From a bacterium (GTDB lineage: Bacteria; BMS3Abin14), in contig CP070719.1 in assembly GCA_020350725.1 (NCBI GenBank), positions 292,973 to 356,972 of the forward strand: a DNA stretch of 64,000 bases. Direction: 5' to 3'. The notes under the pieces are model-generated. The model was not told the DNA's origin. It did no database searches and saw only the letters and a program-made list of their open reading frames with translations. Of this stretch, positions 34,594 to 43,281 are shown in pieces. The first letter of the stretch is position 1. Each line of letters starts with the position of its first letter. A program made the translations under genes and the position numbers.

Positions 34594-34624
34594 GACTAGA
34601 TAGTCAATTTTGACCATTTAGTCA
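34594..34624. promoter_or_regulatory. Paired TetR operators of the decarboxylase operon
   Basis: GACTAGATAGTC (34594-34605) and TGACCATTTAGTCA (34611-34624), related TGACTA-N-TAGTCA palindromes. On the minus strand they overlap TTGACT-type -35 sequence, the usual arrangement for autorepression by a TetR dimer. Confidence 0.7.
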
Positions 34625-34801
34625 ACAAAAAATTGGACCTTCCGGAAGTTTTTTTCCGACGGAAAAACAGGGGCAGTTAGAAACGAAATTTCCCCTTTAA
34701 TTTAAACAGTTAGAATGGATCCGGTTTGTGTGATCCGATCGTCCGGCGGCCGGCCGGGTCCTTCCCTTGGGGCTGCCGGAGAAAAGGGGTGGTGCGGTCA
34801 G

Positions 34802-34831
34802 AAAAAAAGCCCGGTTCATCTCGAACCGGGC
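34802..34831 (-). terminator. Intrinsic terminator of the carboxylase operon
   Basis: On the minus strand GCCCGGTTC-GAGAT-GAACCGGGC followed by TTTTTTT. It lies about 100 bp after the end of the gene at 34930. Confidence 0.85.
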
Positions 34832-34929
34832 CTATCGTTGATTTGGCATTTCTGAAGCCCGTGGACTGTGATCCACTCCATCCACACACTATTACAATAG
34901 ACTATATCCTTTATTTCTTTACTTTTCCC

Positions 34930-36954
34930 CTATCCCCCGTCCTCCTCCAGCACGAACAGCAGCTGGTTCTCGATCACCGGTTCGTTCAGGCCGATGCAGA
35001 TCTCGGCTATCCGACCGTTGATAGGGGCGGCGATGACGTTTTCCATCTTCATCGCCTCGATGTTGGCGATCTCCTCCCCTTCGTGGACGATGTCTCCCAC
35101 GGCGATATCACCGCGCTTGGGATTGCCCATCCGCCACACGGAGCCGGTGATGGGTGAGCCGACCTCGTTGGTGGCCTTGGCCATGCGGATCTCGGCCTTG
35201 ACCACCCGGGGCGTCTCCACCGTAAACACCTTGGCCTGGTTGTTGATCCTCAGGACCACCGGGACGTAGCCGTCGTACTCGTCGCCCACCGAGACCATCT
35301 CGACGGTATGGGGCTTGTCTCTCATCTGAAAGTCCACCTTGTCGCCGGGGCGGGGGAGCCCGGAGTGCCACACGTTGGTGGGCAGGACGATGGAGGATTC
35401 CCCGTACTCCTCCCGAAACTCGATCATCTCCACCGTGTCCTTGGGGTGCATGAGAAAGAGGATGAACTCCTCCTCGGAGGGATGCCAGCCCAGCTTCGCG
35501 GCAAGATCCTCCCTCAGGCCGTCAAGATCCTCATCCTCCAGGGCGTCGAGGGGAGAGTCCCCGATCCTCCTGGCCAGATTCTCCTGCCATTGATCTCCGA
35601 ACGCGCTCTGGTAGACCCAGTCGGCCGGCCATCCGGCAGGAAGCCTGCCGTACCCTCCCAGGATAAGGTTCTTGAAATCCCCCGGCGCGGTGACGAAGAA
35701 CTCCATGAGCTCCTCCCTCTCCTCGGGGGCCAGCCTGTCCAGGTCCTGGTCGACTTCCTCGGTGAACTTCTTCAGGAGGGCGATGAGGCGGTTGACGCCT
35801 GTTAAACCGAACTCTTTGGCGTAGCGGTTCACGGTGCCGCTGCAGGTGACCCAGGTCATCTGGCTGCCGGGGGTGACGTCAAAGTAGTGGACGATTCGGT
35901 TGTACAGGGACATCACCTGCAGGATCTGGGGCATAAGGTGGAGAAAACCGCCCCTCTCGGCCTGCTCGAAGGAACTGGGAAAGGCCCCTCCGGGCATCCT
36001 GTGCTGGACGACGTTATGATCGAAGCCCTTGAAAGGCGACTCGGCCCAGCCGTATTGGCGCACCCAGTCCCGGGCCTTCTGGACGGCGGCCTCCGCCTCA
36101 GGGCGGTTCAGGAGCACCGGGATCCCGGCCTCCTCGAGATAGGCGTGGAGAGAGAGTATAGGAGCCTGACCGTAGAATCGGGTTAAAGAGTCCTCCTGGG
36201 CGTCCAGGAGTTTGGCGCCGGCCTGGGCGGCAGCCAGCAGGGCGGGAAGGGCCAGCCCGTCCGTCGAGTGGCGGTGGTACTGAACCACTGCCTCCGGGTA
36301 CTTCTGCAGGATGGCGTCAACCAGCTCCCGGATCCTCTCCGGACTCCCCACTCCCGCCATGTCCTTGATGCAGAGGACGACCTCCTCCACGCCGCCGCAC
36401 AGGTCAACCATGTCGTCGACGACTCCGAGGTAATAGTCGTTGGTCGCCCAGTCCGCCTGGGTAAAGGAAACAGCCGGTTCGAACAGGAGGCCTCTTTCCA
36501 TGACCACCTCGCAGATGGTACGCATATTGCGGACGTCGTTGAGAAAGGAGAAGCACCTCCAGACATCGATGTCCACCTTGGACACCACATATTCGATGAC
36601 GTTCCGGGGGTAGGGCCGGTACCCCCACAGGCTGGTCTCGCGGATCAGGGTCTGAAGGAGAACGCTGGGCATTCTCTCACGAAGGATAGCCGTCTCCTCA
36701 AAGGGACTCTCCCGGCGGTTGAGGATCCCCACGTGCCAGCGTGCCCCTCCGTGGACCTCTGCGGAAAAAAGGTTCATCCGGTCGTAGTGGGGAGCCAGGG
36801 TGGCCTGGTCGTGGATCCGGAGCCGGTTCTTGAAGTCCGACTGGCCGGCGTCCCTCATTCCCGTGGAGGTGATGGCTACCCCCGGCAGGGCTCTTACCTT
36901 CCTGATGATCTCCGCAGGGGTCATGCCTGGTCTGAAAACTGTCCGATCACTCAT
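34930..36954 (-). CDS. Biotin-dependent carboxyltransferase subunit (PycB/OadA-like)
   Basis: 674 residues: HMGL-like carboxyltransferase barrel with TSTGMRDAGQSDF at about 30 (metal-binding Asp in RDAxQS), VVLCIKDMAGVGSP (the carbamylated-lysine motif), YHRHSTDG metal ligands and MPGGAFPSSFEQAERGG. A C-terminal biotinyl domain ends with NIEAMKMENV. It is the partner of the biotin carboxylase encoded 9 bp upstream. The likely reaction is pyruvate to oxaloacetate. The N-terminal region (FKNRLRIHDQATLAPHYDRM) diverges from canonical pyruvate carboxylase, so another 2-oxo acid is possible. Confidence 0.85.
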   Translation of the reverse strand: MSDRTVFRPGMTPAEIIRKVRALPGVAITSTGMRDAGQSDFKNRLRIHDQATLAPHYDRMNLFSAEVHGGARWHVGILNRRESPFEETAILRERMPSVLLQTLIRETSLWGYRPYPRNVIEYVVSKVDIDVWRCFSFLNDVRNMRTICEVVMERGLLFEPAVSFTQADWATNDYYLGVVDDMVDLCGGVEEVVLCIKDMAGVGSPERIRELVDAILQKYPEAVVQYHRHSTDGLALPALLAAAQAGAKLLDAQEDSLTRFYGQAPILSLHAYLEEAGIPVLLNRPEAEAAVQKARDWVRQYGWAESPFKGFDHNVVQHRMPGGAFPSSFEQAERGGFLHLMPQILQVMSLYNRIVHYFDVTPGSQMTWVTCSGTVNRYAKEFGLTGVNRLIALLKKFTEEVDQDLDRLAPEEREELMEFFVTAPGDFKNLILGGYGRLPAGWPADWVYQSAFGDQWQENLARRIGDSPLDALEDEDLDGLREDLAAKLGWHPSEEEFILFLMHPKDTVEMIEFREEYGESSIVLPTNVWHSGLPRPGDKVDFQMRDKPHTVEMVSVGDEYDGYVPVVLRINNQAKVFTVETPRVVKAEIRMAKATNEVGSPITGSVWRMGNPKRGDIAVGDIVHEGEEIANIEAMKMENVIAAPINGRIAEICIGLNEPVIENQLLFVLEEDGG

Positions 36955-36963
36955 GATATGTCC

Positions 36964-38418
36964 TTATATCCAGGACCGCGGTCCCAGGGCTGAAACCTCC
37001 GCCAGGTATTTGGCGATCTTGAGCAGCTCGTCCTCAGTGCTTGGTTCCCGGAAGGCCTTGACCAGGTCCTGGAGGTTGTCGTCGATGAACCGGGTGGAAA
37101 AATCCCCGGCCCGGAAGGCCGGGTGGCGGATGATGCTCATGAGAAGGGGTTTGAGAGTCTTGACCCCTTCCACCCTCAGGCTGCGTCCCAAAGCCCGGTC
37201 CATGACGTTGAGGGCATCCTCGCGGTTATGGCCGGCGCTCATGATGAGCATGAGCAGGGAGTCGTAATAGGGCGGGACCGAGGCACCGTGGTATACGCCG
37301 GTGGCGATCCTCAGGTTGGGCCCGTCGGGTGTCCGCAGGCGGGTGATCGTGCCGAAGGAGGGTCCGAAGGTCTCCGGATCCTCGGCATTGAGCCTGACCT
37401 CCATGGCCCACCGGTTGGGTTTGACGTCGTCCTGTGAAAACCCCAGGGGTTTGCCCTCGGCCACGTCCAGCATGAGGCCCACCAGATCGTATCCGGTGGT
37501 CAGTTCCGTGAGGCCGTGCTCCACCTGCAGCCTGGTGTTGACCTCAAGGAAATAGTAACTGCCCGCACTCTGGTCGAAGATGAACTCCACAGTCCCCGCG
37601 GACTGGTAGTCGATCTCCCTCATCAGGGCAACCGCCTTGCCGCAGATCTCCTGCCGGAGGTCCTCGCTCAGGGACGGAGAGGGCGATTCCTCGATGACCT
37701 TCTGGTTGCGCCTCTGAATGCTGCATTCCCTCTCGTAGAGGTGAACGACGTTCCCATGCTGGTCGCCCAGGATCTGGACCTCAATGTGGCGGGCATTCTG
37801 GATGAACTTCTCCAGGATGAGCGTGCCGCTCCCGAAGGCCTTTTCGGCCTCTGAGCTTGCCTGGGACAGAGCCTGTTCGAGATCCTTCGCCCGGTCCACC
37901 CGGACGAGGCCCCGCCCCCCTCCACCCGAGGCGGCCTTGATCATAATGGGGTATTCGATGCCGGCTTTTCTGATCCAGTCCAGGGCTTCTTCTGAGGTGG
38001 TGACATTCTCCCTCCCGGGGATAGTGGGTACGCCTGCTCTCTGGGCCATCTGCCTGGCATGGGCCTTGTCACCCATACTGCGGATCACACCGGGAGGTGG
38101 ACCCACCCAGATGAGGCCTTCGTCCTGGACCATCTGGGCGAAATCACCGTTCTCGGCCAGAAATCCCCAGCCGGGATGAATGGCATCGGACCCCGTCTCG
38201 AAGGCTGCCCGCAGGACGTTCTCCATGTTCAGGTAGGACTCGGCGGGAGGTGCTTCACCGATGTGCACCGCCCTGTCTGCCATGACCACGTGGTGTCCCA
38301 GGCGGTCCGGCGTGCTGTAGACAGCGGTGGTTGGGATCTTCCTGTCGCGGCAGGTATGCATGACCCTGACCGCCGAAACTCCCCGGTTGGCCACTAGAAG
38401 CCGTTCGATTTTCTTCAC
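36964..38418 (-). CDS. Biotin carboxylase subunit (PycA/AccC-like)
   Basis: 484 residues: KIERLLVANRG start, ATP-grasp core with IMIKAASGGGGRGLVRV, YERECSIQRRNQKVIEESP and FLEVNTRLQVEHGLTEL, all canonical. It carboxylates the biotin on the partner carboxyltransferase subunit using ATP and bicarbonate. The usual IARRI motif at the N-terminus is replaced by GVSAVRV, as also seen in some pyruvate carboxylase subunits. The operon is two genes plus a strong terminator. The 380 bp upstream (38419-38797) holds no supported gene. Confidence 0.88.
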   Translation of the reverse strand: MKKIERLLVANRGVSAVRVMHTCRDRKIPTTAVYSTPDRLGHHVVMADRAVHIGEAPPAESYLNMENVLRAAFETGSDAIHPGWGFLAENGDFAQMVQDEGLIWVGPPPGVIRSMGDKAHARQMAQRAGVPTIPGRENVTTSEEALDWIRKAGIEYPIMIKAASGGGGRGLVRVDRAKDLEQALSQASSEAEKAFGSGTLILEKFIQNARHIEVQILGDQHGNVVHLYERECSIQRRNQKVIEESPSPSLSEDLRQEICGKAVALMREIDYQSAGTVEFIFDQSAGSYYFLEVNTRLQVEHGLTELTTGYDLVGLMLDVAEGKPLGFSQDDVKPNRWAMEVRLNAEDPETFGPSFGTITRLRTPDGPNLRIATGVYHGASVPPYYDSLLMLIMSAGHNREDALNVMDRALGRSLRVEGVKTLKPLLMSIIRHPAFRAGDFSTRFIDDNLQDLVKAFREPSTEDELLKIAKYLAEVSALGPRSWI

Positions 38419-38797
38419 TTTACAGACCTCTCTTCTCCATCATCTGCCGGCCCCATCGCCGTTCGAGTGCCGCCGGAGGTGCAGCACACCCACCGCCCGC
38501 GGCGGCTTCCCCCGGAGGGGCAAATGGACGCTCCGGATAACGTCGGGTGCCGTTCAGGTCCGCGCACTGGGTTTTGTCCTACACCTTTTGTGGCAGGGTG
38601 GATCTCATGCGGAGGGTGAAATATTAATTGGCCCGACGGAGGAAATCAAGAGGATAAGAAATCGATCTCCGGATTCGAAGGGCGGTCTTGGAGTGTCGAT
38701 CCCCCGTGGTGCGAACGGCAAAGATGGTCCGTGTTGGAGGGAGGGCAAGTAGGAGCAGAATCGAGGTCGACACCAAAGTGAGAGACAGGATCGAGGG

Positions 38798-39325
38798 CTA
38801 GATTCTGGTCAGGAGGGTTTCGTATTGAAATTTCCTCCGGTTGAATACGTTTGACCCGTGGATCAGGGTTAATCTTGCCGTGATGCTGTCGAAGTCCTTG
38901 TGCTTTTCGGAAAACTCAATTGCGAAGGGGAGAGTGATATCCTCTATGGTCGCGTGAGGGCCGATGTTCAAAGAACCGTCTGCCCGATCATACAGGGAAG
39001 ACGGCTGAGTCTGAAGGGATATTTGGTCCCCTGTTTCCAACCTGATATGATCTAAGGACGCTGGGACGATATTTGCCGTCTTCAGATCAAATTCGTCAAT
39101 CTCAATTTCGTATCCCCGTATCGAGGCGTCCGAAAGAGGTTCAGTCTGGATGCTGAACCGGAAGACCAACCAGGTCCTCAGGTACTTTTTCTCCTTCTTC
39201 TTAACCCACAGCCTGTTTTTGATCTGATGCCCGAAGGCCGGCCGGGACCCGCCGTTTGAAGGGAGAAAATGGAGTTTCGGTTTCCTGAAAACGGCCCGGA
39301 GGGGATGGAAATAAGCACGTGCCAT
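38798..39325 (-). CDS. Hypothetical cytosolic protein
   Basis: 175 residues, MARAYFHPLRAVFRKPKLHFLP, no signal peptide or helix bundle. It contains an EKHKDFDSITARLTLIHGSNVFNRRKFQYETLL tail with a basic and aromatic character. The start at 39325 has GGGAG at good spacing. The base composition (more A/T than neighbours) and the isolated position suggest possible transfer. I do not recognise the family. Confidence 0.6.
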   Translation of the reverse strand: MARAYFHPLRAVFRKPKLHFLPSNGGSRPAFGHQIKNRLWVKKKEKKYLRTWLVFRFSIQTEPLSDASIRGYEIEIDEFDLKTANIVPASLDHIRLETGDQISLQTQPSSLYDRADGSLNIGPHATIEDITLPFAIEFSEKHKDFDSITARLTLIHGSNVFNRRKFQYETLLTRI

Positions 39326-39547
39326 AGGACATCTCCCTGATCCCCTCCCAATGGAATTCAAGGCTAGAAGAATAAAGTCAAAAAATAAACAGGCACCTTA
39401 CTCAACTAAAATGCTAGTATATATTTGGGCAGTTGTCAAGTTAAATGTTTACCATAGCAATCAGGTAATTAATCGGTAAGCTTTCGCAATTTCACCTTAA
39501 AGTGGGGTATTTTGTCCCTCCTGTAACAGGCCGGGTTCCCAATGACC

Positions 39548-39577
39548 GCCGGCCCGTTTGCAAGCGAACGGGCCGGC
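39548..39577. other. Perfect 11-bp stem-loop in a divergent intergenic region
   Basis: GCCGGCCCGTT (39548-39558), 8-nt loop, AACGGGCCGGC (39567-39577), no T-run on either strand. It lies about 350 bp upstream of the exported Gln/Asn-rich protein, in what would be a long leader that also has a second hairpin (CTGCCGG/CCGGCAG, about 39744-39772). It could be a structured 5' leader or a protein-binding site. No known riboswitch is recognised. Confidence 0.4.
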
Positions 39578-39932
39578 AAGGACGAAAAAGGTCATGAGTC
39601 GAATTGGGGCGGGAGAATCCGTGACGGAGCGGAAGTCGAGCCCGAATCCCTTTCCCCGGGAGTCAATGCCTATCAATGATTTAAACCTTATATCAAATCC
39701 GGGTGTCTACAGTAGTAAGGGATGGGGTGCAGGACCATGATTGCCTGCCGGTCATCGAGTACCTGTCCGGCAGGGTGTTGGAGAGGAGGTGATCGATCCC
39801 CCAGAATGTGTTCTTCAGGTCTCTGCCCGCCGGTTGGATTCCGGGGAGCAGTTGACCGACTGTATTGTGCTCTTCGGAAAGCGACACAGTCCGAAAGCGA
39901 GGAGCTTGCAGCGAAAGCTGAGGAGGAAGAAG

Positions 39933-40253
39933 ATGAAGATCACAGTGAGAAAAGACCTGTTCTGGGTCCTGTCCCTTGCCATGGCTTTCCTTCTGATCGC
40001 TCCCGCTTCGGTCCTATCTGACGACCAGGATCAGACACAGGATCGGATACGGGAAGGTCAGTACCAGGAAGAACAGGCCCGGCACCGCTTGATGATCAGG
40101 GTCCAACAGGATGCGGAGCTGGGCGTTACGGAATCGGACACCACGGAACCCGAGCAGAACCGGGAGCAGAACCAGGAGCAAAACCAGGAACAGTCTCAGG
40201 AACAGAACCAGGAGGGACCGGGCGGCGACAGCGGCAATGGCAACGGTAAGTGA
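39933..40253 (+). CDS. Exported Gln/Asn/Glu-rich low-complexity protein
   Basis: 106 residues. Signal peptide RKDLFWVLSLAMAFLLIAPASVLS, then an acidic, Gln-rich mature part ending in repeated (E/N)Q-(E/N) units (NREQNQEQNQEQSQEQNQEG) and a Gly/Asn tail. AGGAGG lies 7 nt before ATG 39933; longer in-frame reading exists to 39741 but lacks a signal. Likely a secreted or surface disordered protein. Function unknown. Confidence 0.65.
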   Translation: MKITVRKDLFWVLSLAMAFLLIAPASVLSDDQDQTQDRIREGQYQEEQARHRLMIRVQQDAELGVTESDTTEPEQNREQNQEQNQEQSQEQNQEGPGGDSGNGNGK

Positions 40254-40285
40254 GACAAAGGCCGGCTATCGATCCTGAGTTCACG

Positions 40286-40319
40286 GACAGAGGCGGCACC
40301 GGGAGGCGCCGCCTCTGTC
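40286..40319. terminator. Strong hairpin between convergent genes
   Basis: GACAGAGGCGGC (40286-40297) pairs with GCCGCCTCTGTC (40308-40319) with an ACC-GGGA-GGC inner stem. There is no long T-run, so termination strength is uncertain. Confidence 0.6.
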
Positions 40320-40484
40320 ATGCAGAGAGGTTGTTACACGCTGCCGACCGGGCGGAAGGGGCGGCAGTCTGTCATCGGAGCAAGAAAAGGGCTGCAGATT
40401 GTGAGGGCAGCCCTCCTTTGAGATGAATTCCGGGGGGGAGCACCCGGGATCTCCAGGGCGGGGAGGTCCCAACCACACCCTCTC

Positions 40485-41369
40485 CTAGAAGTGCCAGACG
40501 CCCCGAAGATTGAAACGCTCGCCCTCGGGTCTCCACTTGGCCGAGGACTCGACGTAGGCATTAAAGAAGAAATGCGTATCCTTGTTGGCATGCCAAACGG
40601 CACCTGGTCCGATGGCGAAGATCTTCTCCTTGTCCACGGAACCCAGTCCGACGCCGTTGACCTCCGTGTCGGAGATCTGGTCGAAGAAGTAGCCGTTGAC
40701 ACCGAGGCGCAGCTTGCCGGGGTCCACCTCGTAGGCGGCGGTGAAGTTGGCGTGCCAGGCCGTACCGGGCTTGACGCCGGTGTCGTCGTTCTCGTCGTTC
40801 CACAGATAGTGGATACGCCAGGACGTGGTGAACCTCGGCGCGACGAACACAGTGGCCGCCCAGTAGGGGTTGAAGGAGAAGTGATTGCTCCCCGGGTTCA
40901 GGTCCCTGTCACTATCGTACTTTCCAGTGGGCCAGATGGTCTGAAACTCCACCCGGTTGAGCATCTTGGGGCCGTTTGGTCCCATGACCGGCGCCCACTG
41001 GATGTAGGGACCGATGAGCAGGTCGCCGAGGCCGGCACCGTTGTCGGTCAGCGGCGGATTGACATCGAGGGAAACGATGGGCAGGATGACGTTCAGGCCC
41101 CACTTGCCCTGGGACTGGTAGATGAACTGGTTGAGGCTGACCCAAACATCGACGCCGGGATCGGGAAGGCCCGCGTCGGCGATCTCATCGGCCGTATAGA
41201 ACTGGATGTACTCGGTGAAATAGTAGCCGGGACCCGCCGGGGGACCGCCGTCCAGGAAGCTGGTGAAGCCGAGGTTCACTGCCGGCTGGCTCAGGGCAAA
41301 CGCGGATGAAACCCCCATCACACCTGTTACGAGAAGACACCCGAGAACAACAGATAGCGATTTGCGCAT
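40485..41369 (-). CDS. Outer-membrane beta-barrel, phenol-degradation (MetA/SphA) family
   Basis: 294 residues, signal peptide RKSLSVVLGCLLVTGVMGVSSAFA, then alternating aromatic/charged strands (FTEYIQFYTADE, VWVSLNQFIYQSQGKWGLN, FSFNPYWAATVFVAPRFTTSWRI, HANFTAAYEVDPGKLRLGVNGYFFDQ) and a C-terminal aromatic (VWHF), characteristic of the Phenol_MetA_deg outer-membrane group linked to uptake of aromatic compounds. The start at 41369 has GGAGG 6 nt upstream. The specific substrate cannot be inferred. Confidence 0.82.
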   Translation of the reverse strand: MRKSLSVVLGCLLVTGVMGVSSAFALSQPAVNLGFTSFLDGGPPAGPGYYFTEYIQFYTADEIADAGLPDPGVDVWVSLNQFIYQSQGKWGLNVILPIVSLDVNPPLTDNGAGLGDLLIGPYIQWAPVMGPNGPKMLNRVEFQTIWPTGKYDSDRDLNPGSNHFSFNPYWAATVFVAPRFTTSWRIHYLWNDENDDTGVKPGTAWHANFTAAYEVDPGKLRLGVNGYFFDQISDTEVNGVGLGSVDKEKIFAIGPGAVWHANKDTHFFFNAYVESSAKWRPEGERFNLRGVWHF

Positions 41370-41646
41370 CGTGGACCTCCTGTCAGAAAGGTCTGGAGCA
41401 TGGCCGGACAATAGGGGTCTGATGCCCCCTCCCCCCGCCGTGCCGGGAATTTTCATCGTTAAAGGAGACTTCTGACGCCCGGCAAAAAAGGTCGCCCATG
41501 ATGACACGTTTGGCGGCTAAATGGAAGGCGGATTTCCCCTGTTCGGTCCAGGCTGGCTCCCCTTTTTCCATAGAGAGAGTCCTCCCCGGCGGCACCCGGG
41601 GATTGGGGAGCCAGGCTGTCCGTTGGCCGCTCGGGTGGGCCCATCT

Positions 41647-42630
41647 CTACGTCCCGCCCTCGGAGCCCATCTCCGTGCTCAGAAATGTGGCCAGGTTGAC
41701 GTCGCTGTTGATGATGCCCAGTTTGCGTCTGACCCGCTCCCGATGCCTGTTGATGGTGGCCGGGGAGACCCCCCGCAGTTCGGCGATCTCCTTGGTTCTC
41801 AGGCCGTTCTTGATCATTGTGCAGATCTGGATCTCGGTGGGGGTCAGGGAATGGAAGGTTCCCGACAGACGGCTGACGAAGGGTGATGTGATCTCCTCGA
41901 GGTTGTCCCGGAGGAGCTCCACATACTTCCTCTGAGGTCTGCCCACGGTCATGTAGAGTTCGTGGAGAATGGGCATGAGCACCTTCTCCACGTTGTCCCG
42001 GATGTCACGGTAGATCTCCCTTTTCTCCTCCTCGATCCTGGCCATGAGGGTCCGCAGGGCCGTATTGGTCTCCTGGAGAGCTTGACGTTCGACCTTGAGC
42101 TGCTGATTCATCTCCTGGAGTTCCCGTTCGGCGTTGATGCGCATGGCGATGGCGCCGATCCGTTCGGCCACCGCGTCGAGCAGCACCCTCTCCTCGTGAA
42201 GAAAGGGTCCCTCGTAGGCCGCCGGCTTCTCCTCGAGGTAGCAGACGGTCACTTCTCCCACCGGTTCCCCGTAGAGATGGATAGGGGATGACTGATGCCA
42301 GGCGGTCAGACGGAAACCGGGACTCCAATACACCCTGTCGAGGAAGGTGATGCGGGCACAGGTGATATCGGGGTACTGCCAGGAGGGCGGGATAATGGTG
42401 ACCACCACTTCCAGGACATCCTCGATAGGGCCGTCGCCGGCTTCGGCCAACTGAGCGATGGCGTAGAGACAGTTCAGTTCCTTGATCCGCTCCTGGAGGG
42501 CCCACACCACCCGTGCCGGATCCCTCTCCTCGCTCGGGGTCAGTCTCCATCTGAAGGGAACGGACGGCTTGACCGTGTTATCGATCTCGGGAAGATCGGC
42601 CGGGTCCATGTGCGGCGGTTTCCGTGGCAT
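41647..42630 (-). CDS. LuxR-family regulator with GAF/PAS-like sensor and coiled coil
   Basis: About 327 residues: an N-terminal sensor (about 45-180, ELNCLYAIAQLAEAGDGPIEDVL ... EERVLLDAVAERIGAIAMRI resembles GAF), a heptad coiled coil (about 180-230) and a C-terminal LuxR helix-turn-helix (LTPTEIQICTMIKNGLRTKEIAELRGVSPATINRHRERV). The start at 42630 has GGAGG. It is divergent from the hoxE-like gene; the intergenic region holds the inverted repeat at 42658-42700. It may therefore control the diaphorase operon. Confidence 0.85.
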   Translation of the reverse strand: MPRKPPHMDPADLPEIDNTVKPSVPFRWRLTPSEERDPARVVWALQERIKELNCLYAIAQLAEAGDGPIEDVLEVVVTIIPPSWQYPDITCARITFLDRVYWSPGFRLTAWHQSSPIHLYGEPVGEVTVCYLEEKPAAYEGPFLHEERVLLDAVAERIGAIAMRINAERELQEMNQQLKVERQALQETNTALRTLMARIEEEKREIYRDIRDNVEKVLMPILHELYMTVGRPQRKYVELLRDNLEEITSPFVSRLSGTFHSLTPTEIQICTMIKNGLRTKEIAELRGVSPATINRHRERVRRKLGIINSDVNLATFLSTEMGSEGGT

Positions 42631-42657
42631 GAGGACCTCCATCCTTGCCTAATCGAT

Positions 42658-42700
42658 GTAGGTATTTGATAGGCAATAACTTGGCACAAAAAATACCTAC
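42658..42700. promoter_or_regulatory. Inverted-repeat operator between LuxR and HoxE genes
   Basis: GTAGGTATTT (42658-42667) and AAATACCTAC (42691-42700), exactly inverted with a 23-nt spacer, in the divergent promoter region. ATAGGCA is also repeated in direct orientation nearby. Confidence 0.6.
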
Positions 42701-42804
42701 ATTTTATAGGCACTCTATGTGCATTCAAACAGTATTTACCTGACAATCATTACCACATTACCCTTAGGGGCATCAACCGTCAATTTTCCGGACAGGAGGT
42801 GCAT

Positions 42805-43281
42805 ATGGCCGGGTCATTCGCTGCCATTCTCGAGGGGCGCAGGAGTCAGCCCCATCAGCTGATCGAGGTTCTCCAGGACATCCAGGTGATGCACGGTTAC
42901 ATTTCCCGGGACGCTGTGGATCTCGTCTCCCGGGAACTGGGGGTGCCGATAATGGAGGTCTACCGCGTCGCGAACTTCTACAAGGCCTTCTTTCTTGAAC
43001 CCAGGGGCAAGCATGTCGTCACCCTCTGCCGCGGGACGGCATGCCACGTCAGGGGGGCCAATCCCCTTCTCGAGCAGGCCCTCGGGCTCCTCGGTGTGGA
43101 GGACGGGGAGACGACCGAGGACGGCCTCTTCACCGTGGAGAGTGTGAACTGCATCGGAGCCTGCGCCCTCGCTCCGGTGGTCATCCTCGACGGGGTCTAC
43201 TATCCCCACATGACACCCGGCAAGCTGCGGGCTCTTATCAGCGGGGTGAGGCGGAAAGAGGAGGGACCTGGACATGCCTAG
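42805..43281 (+). CDS. HoxE/NuoE-like [2Fe-2S] subunit
   Basis: 158 residues with a thioredoxin-like [2Fe-2S] fold: CRGTACHVRG and CIGACALAPV cysteine pairs at about 75-80 and 116-120. It is the N-terminal electron-transfer subunit of NAD(P)-linked diaphorases, as in HoxEFU, HndABC and NuoE. AGGAGG precedes ATG 42805 (a GTG 6 nt further up is less likely). It overlaps the HoxF-like gene by 8 bp. Confidence 0.88.
   Translation: MAGSFAAILEGRRSQPHQLIEVLQDIQVMHGYISRDAVDLVSRELGVPIMEVYRVANFYKAFFLEPRGKHVVTLCRGTACHVRGANPLLEQALGLLGVEDGETTEDGLFTVESVNCIGACALAPVVILDGVYYPHMTPGKLRALISGVRRKEEGPGHA

Noticed and set aside
39548-39932. Cyclic-di-GMP or other known riboswitch before 39933
   Set aside because: I could not match the conserved core of any riboswitch; only simple hairpins are evident.
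42670-42700. Possible sigma-54 promoter (TTGGCAC)
   Set aside because: The -12 element TTGC is absent at the needed spacing. The inverted repeat explains the sequence better.
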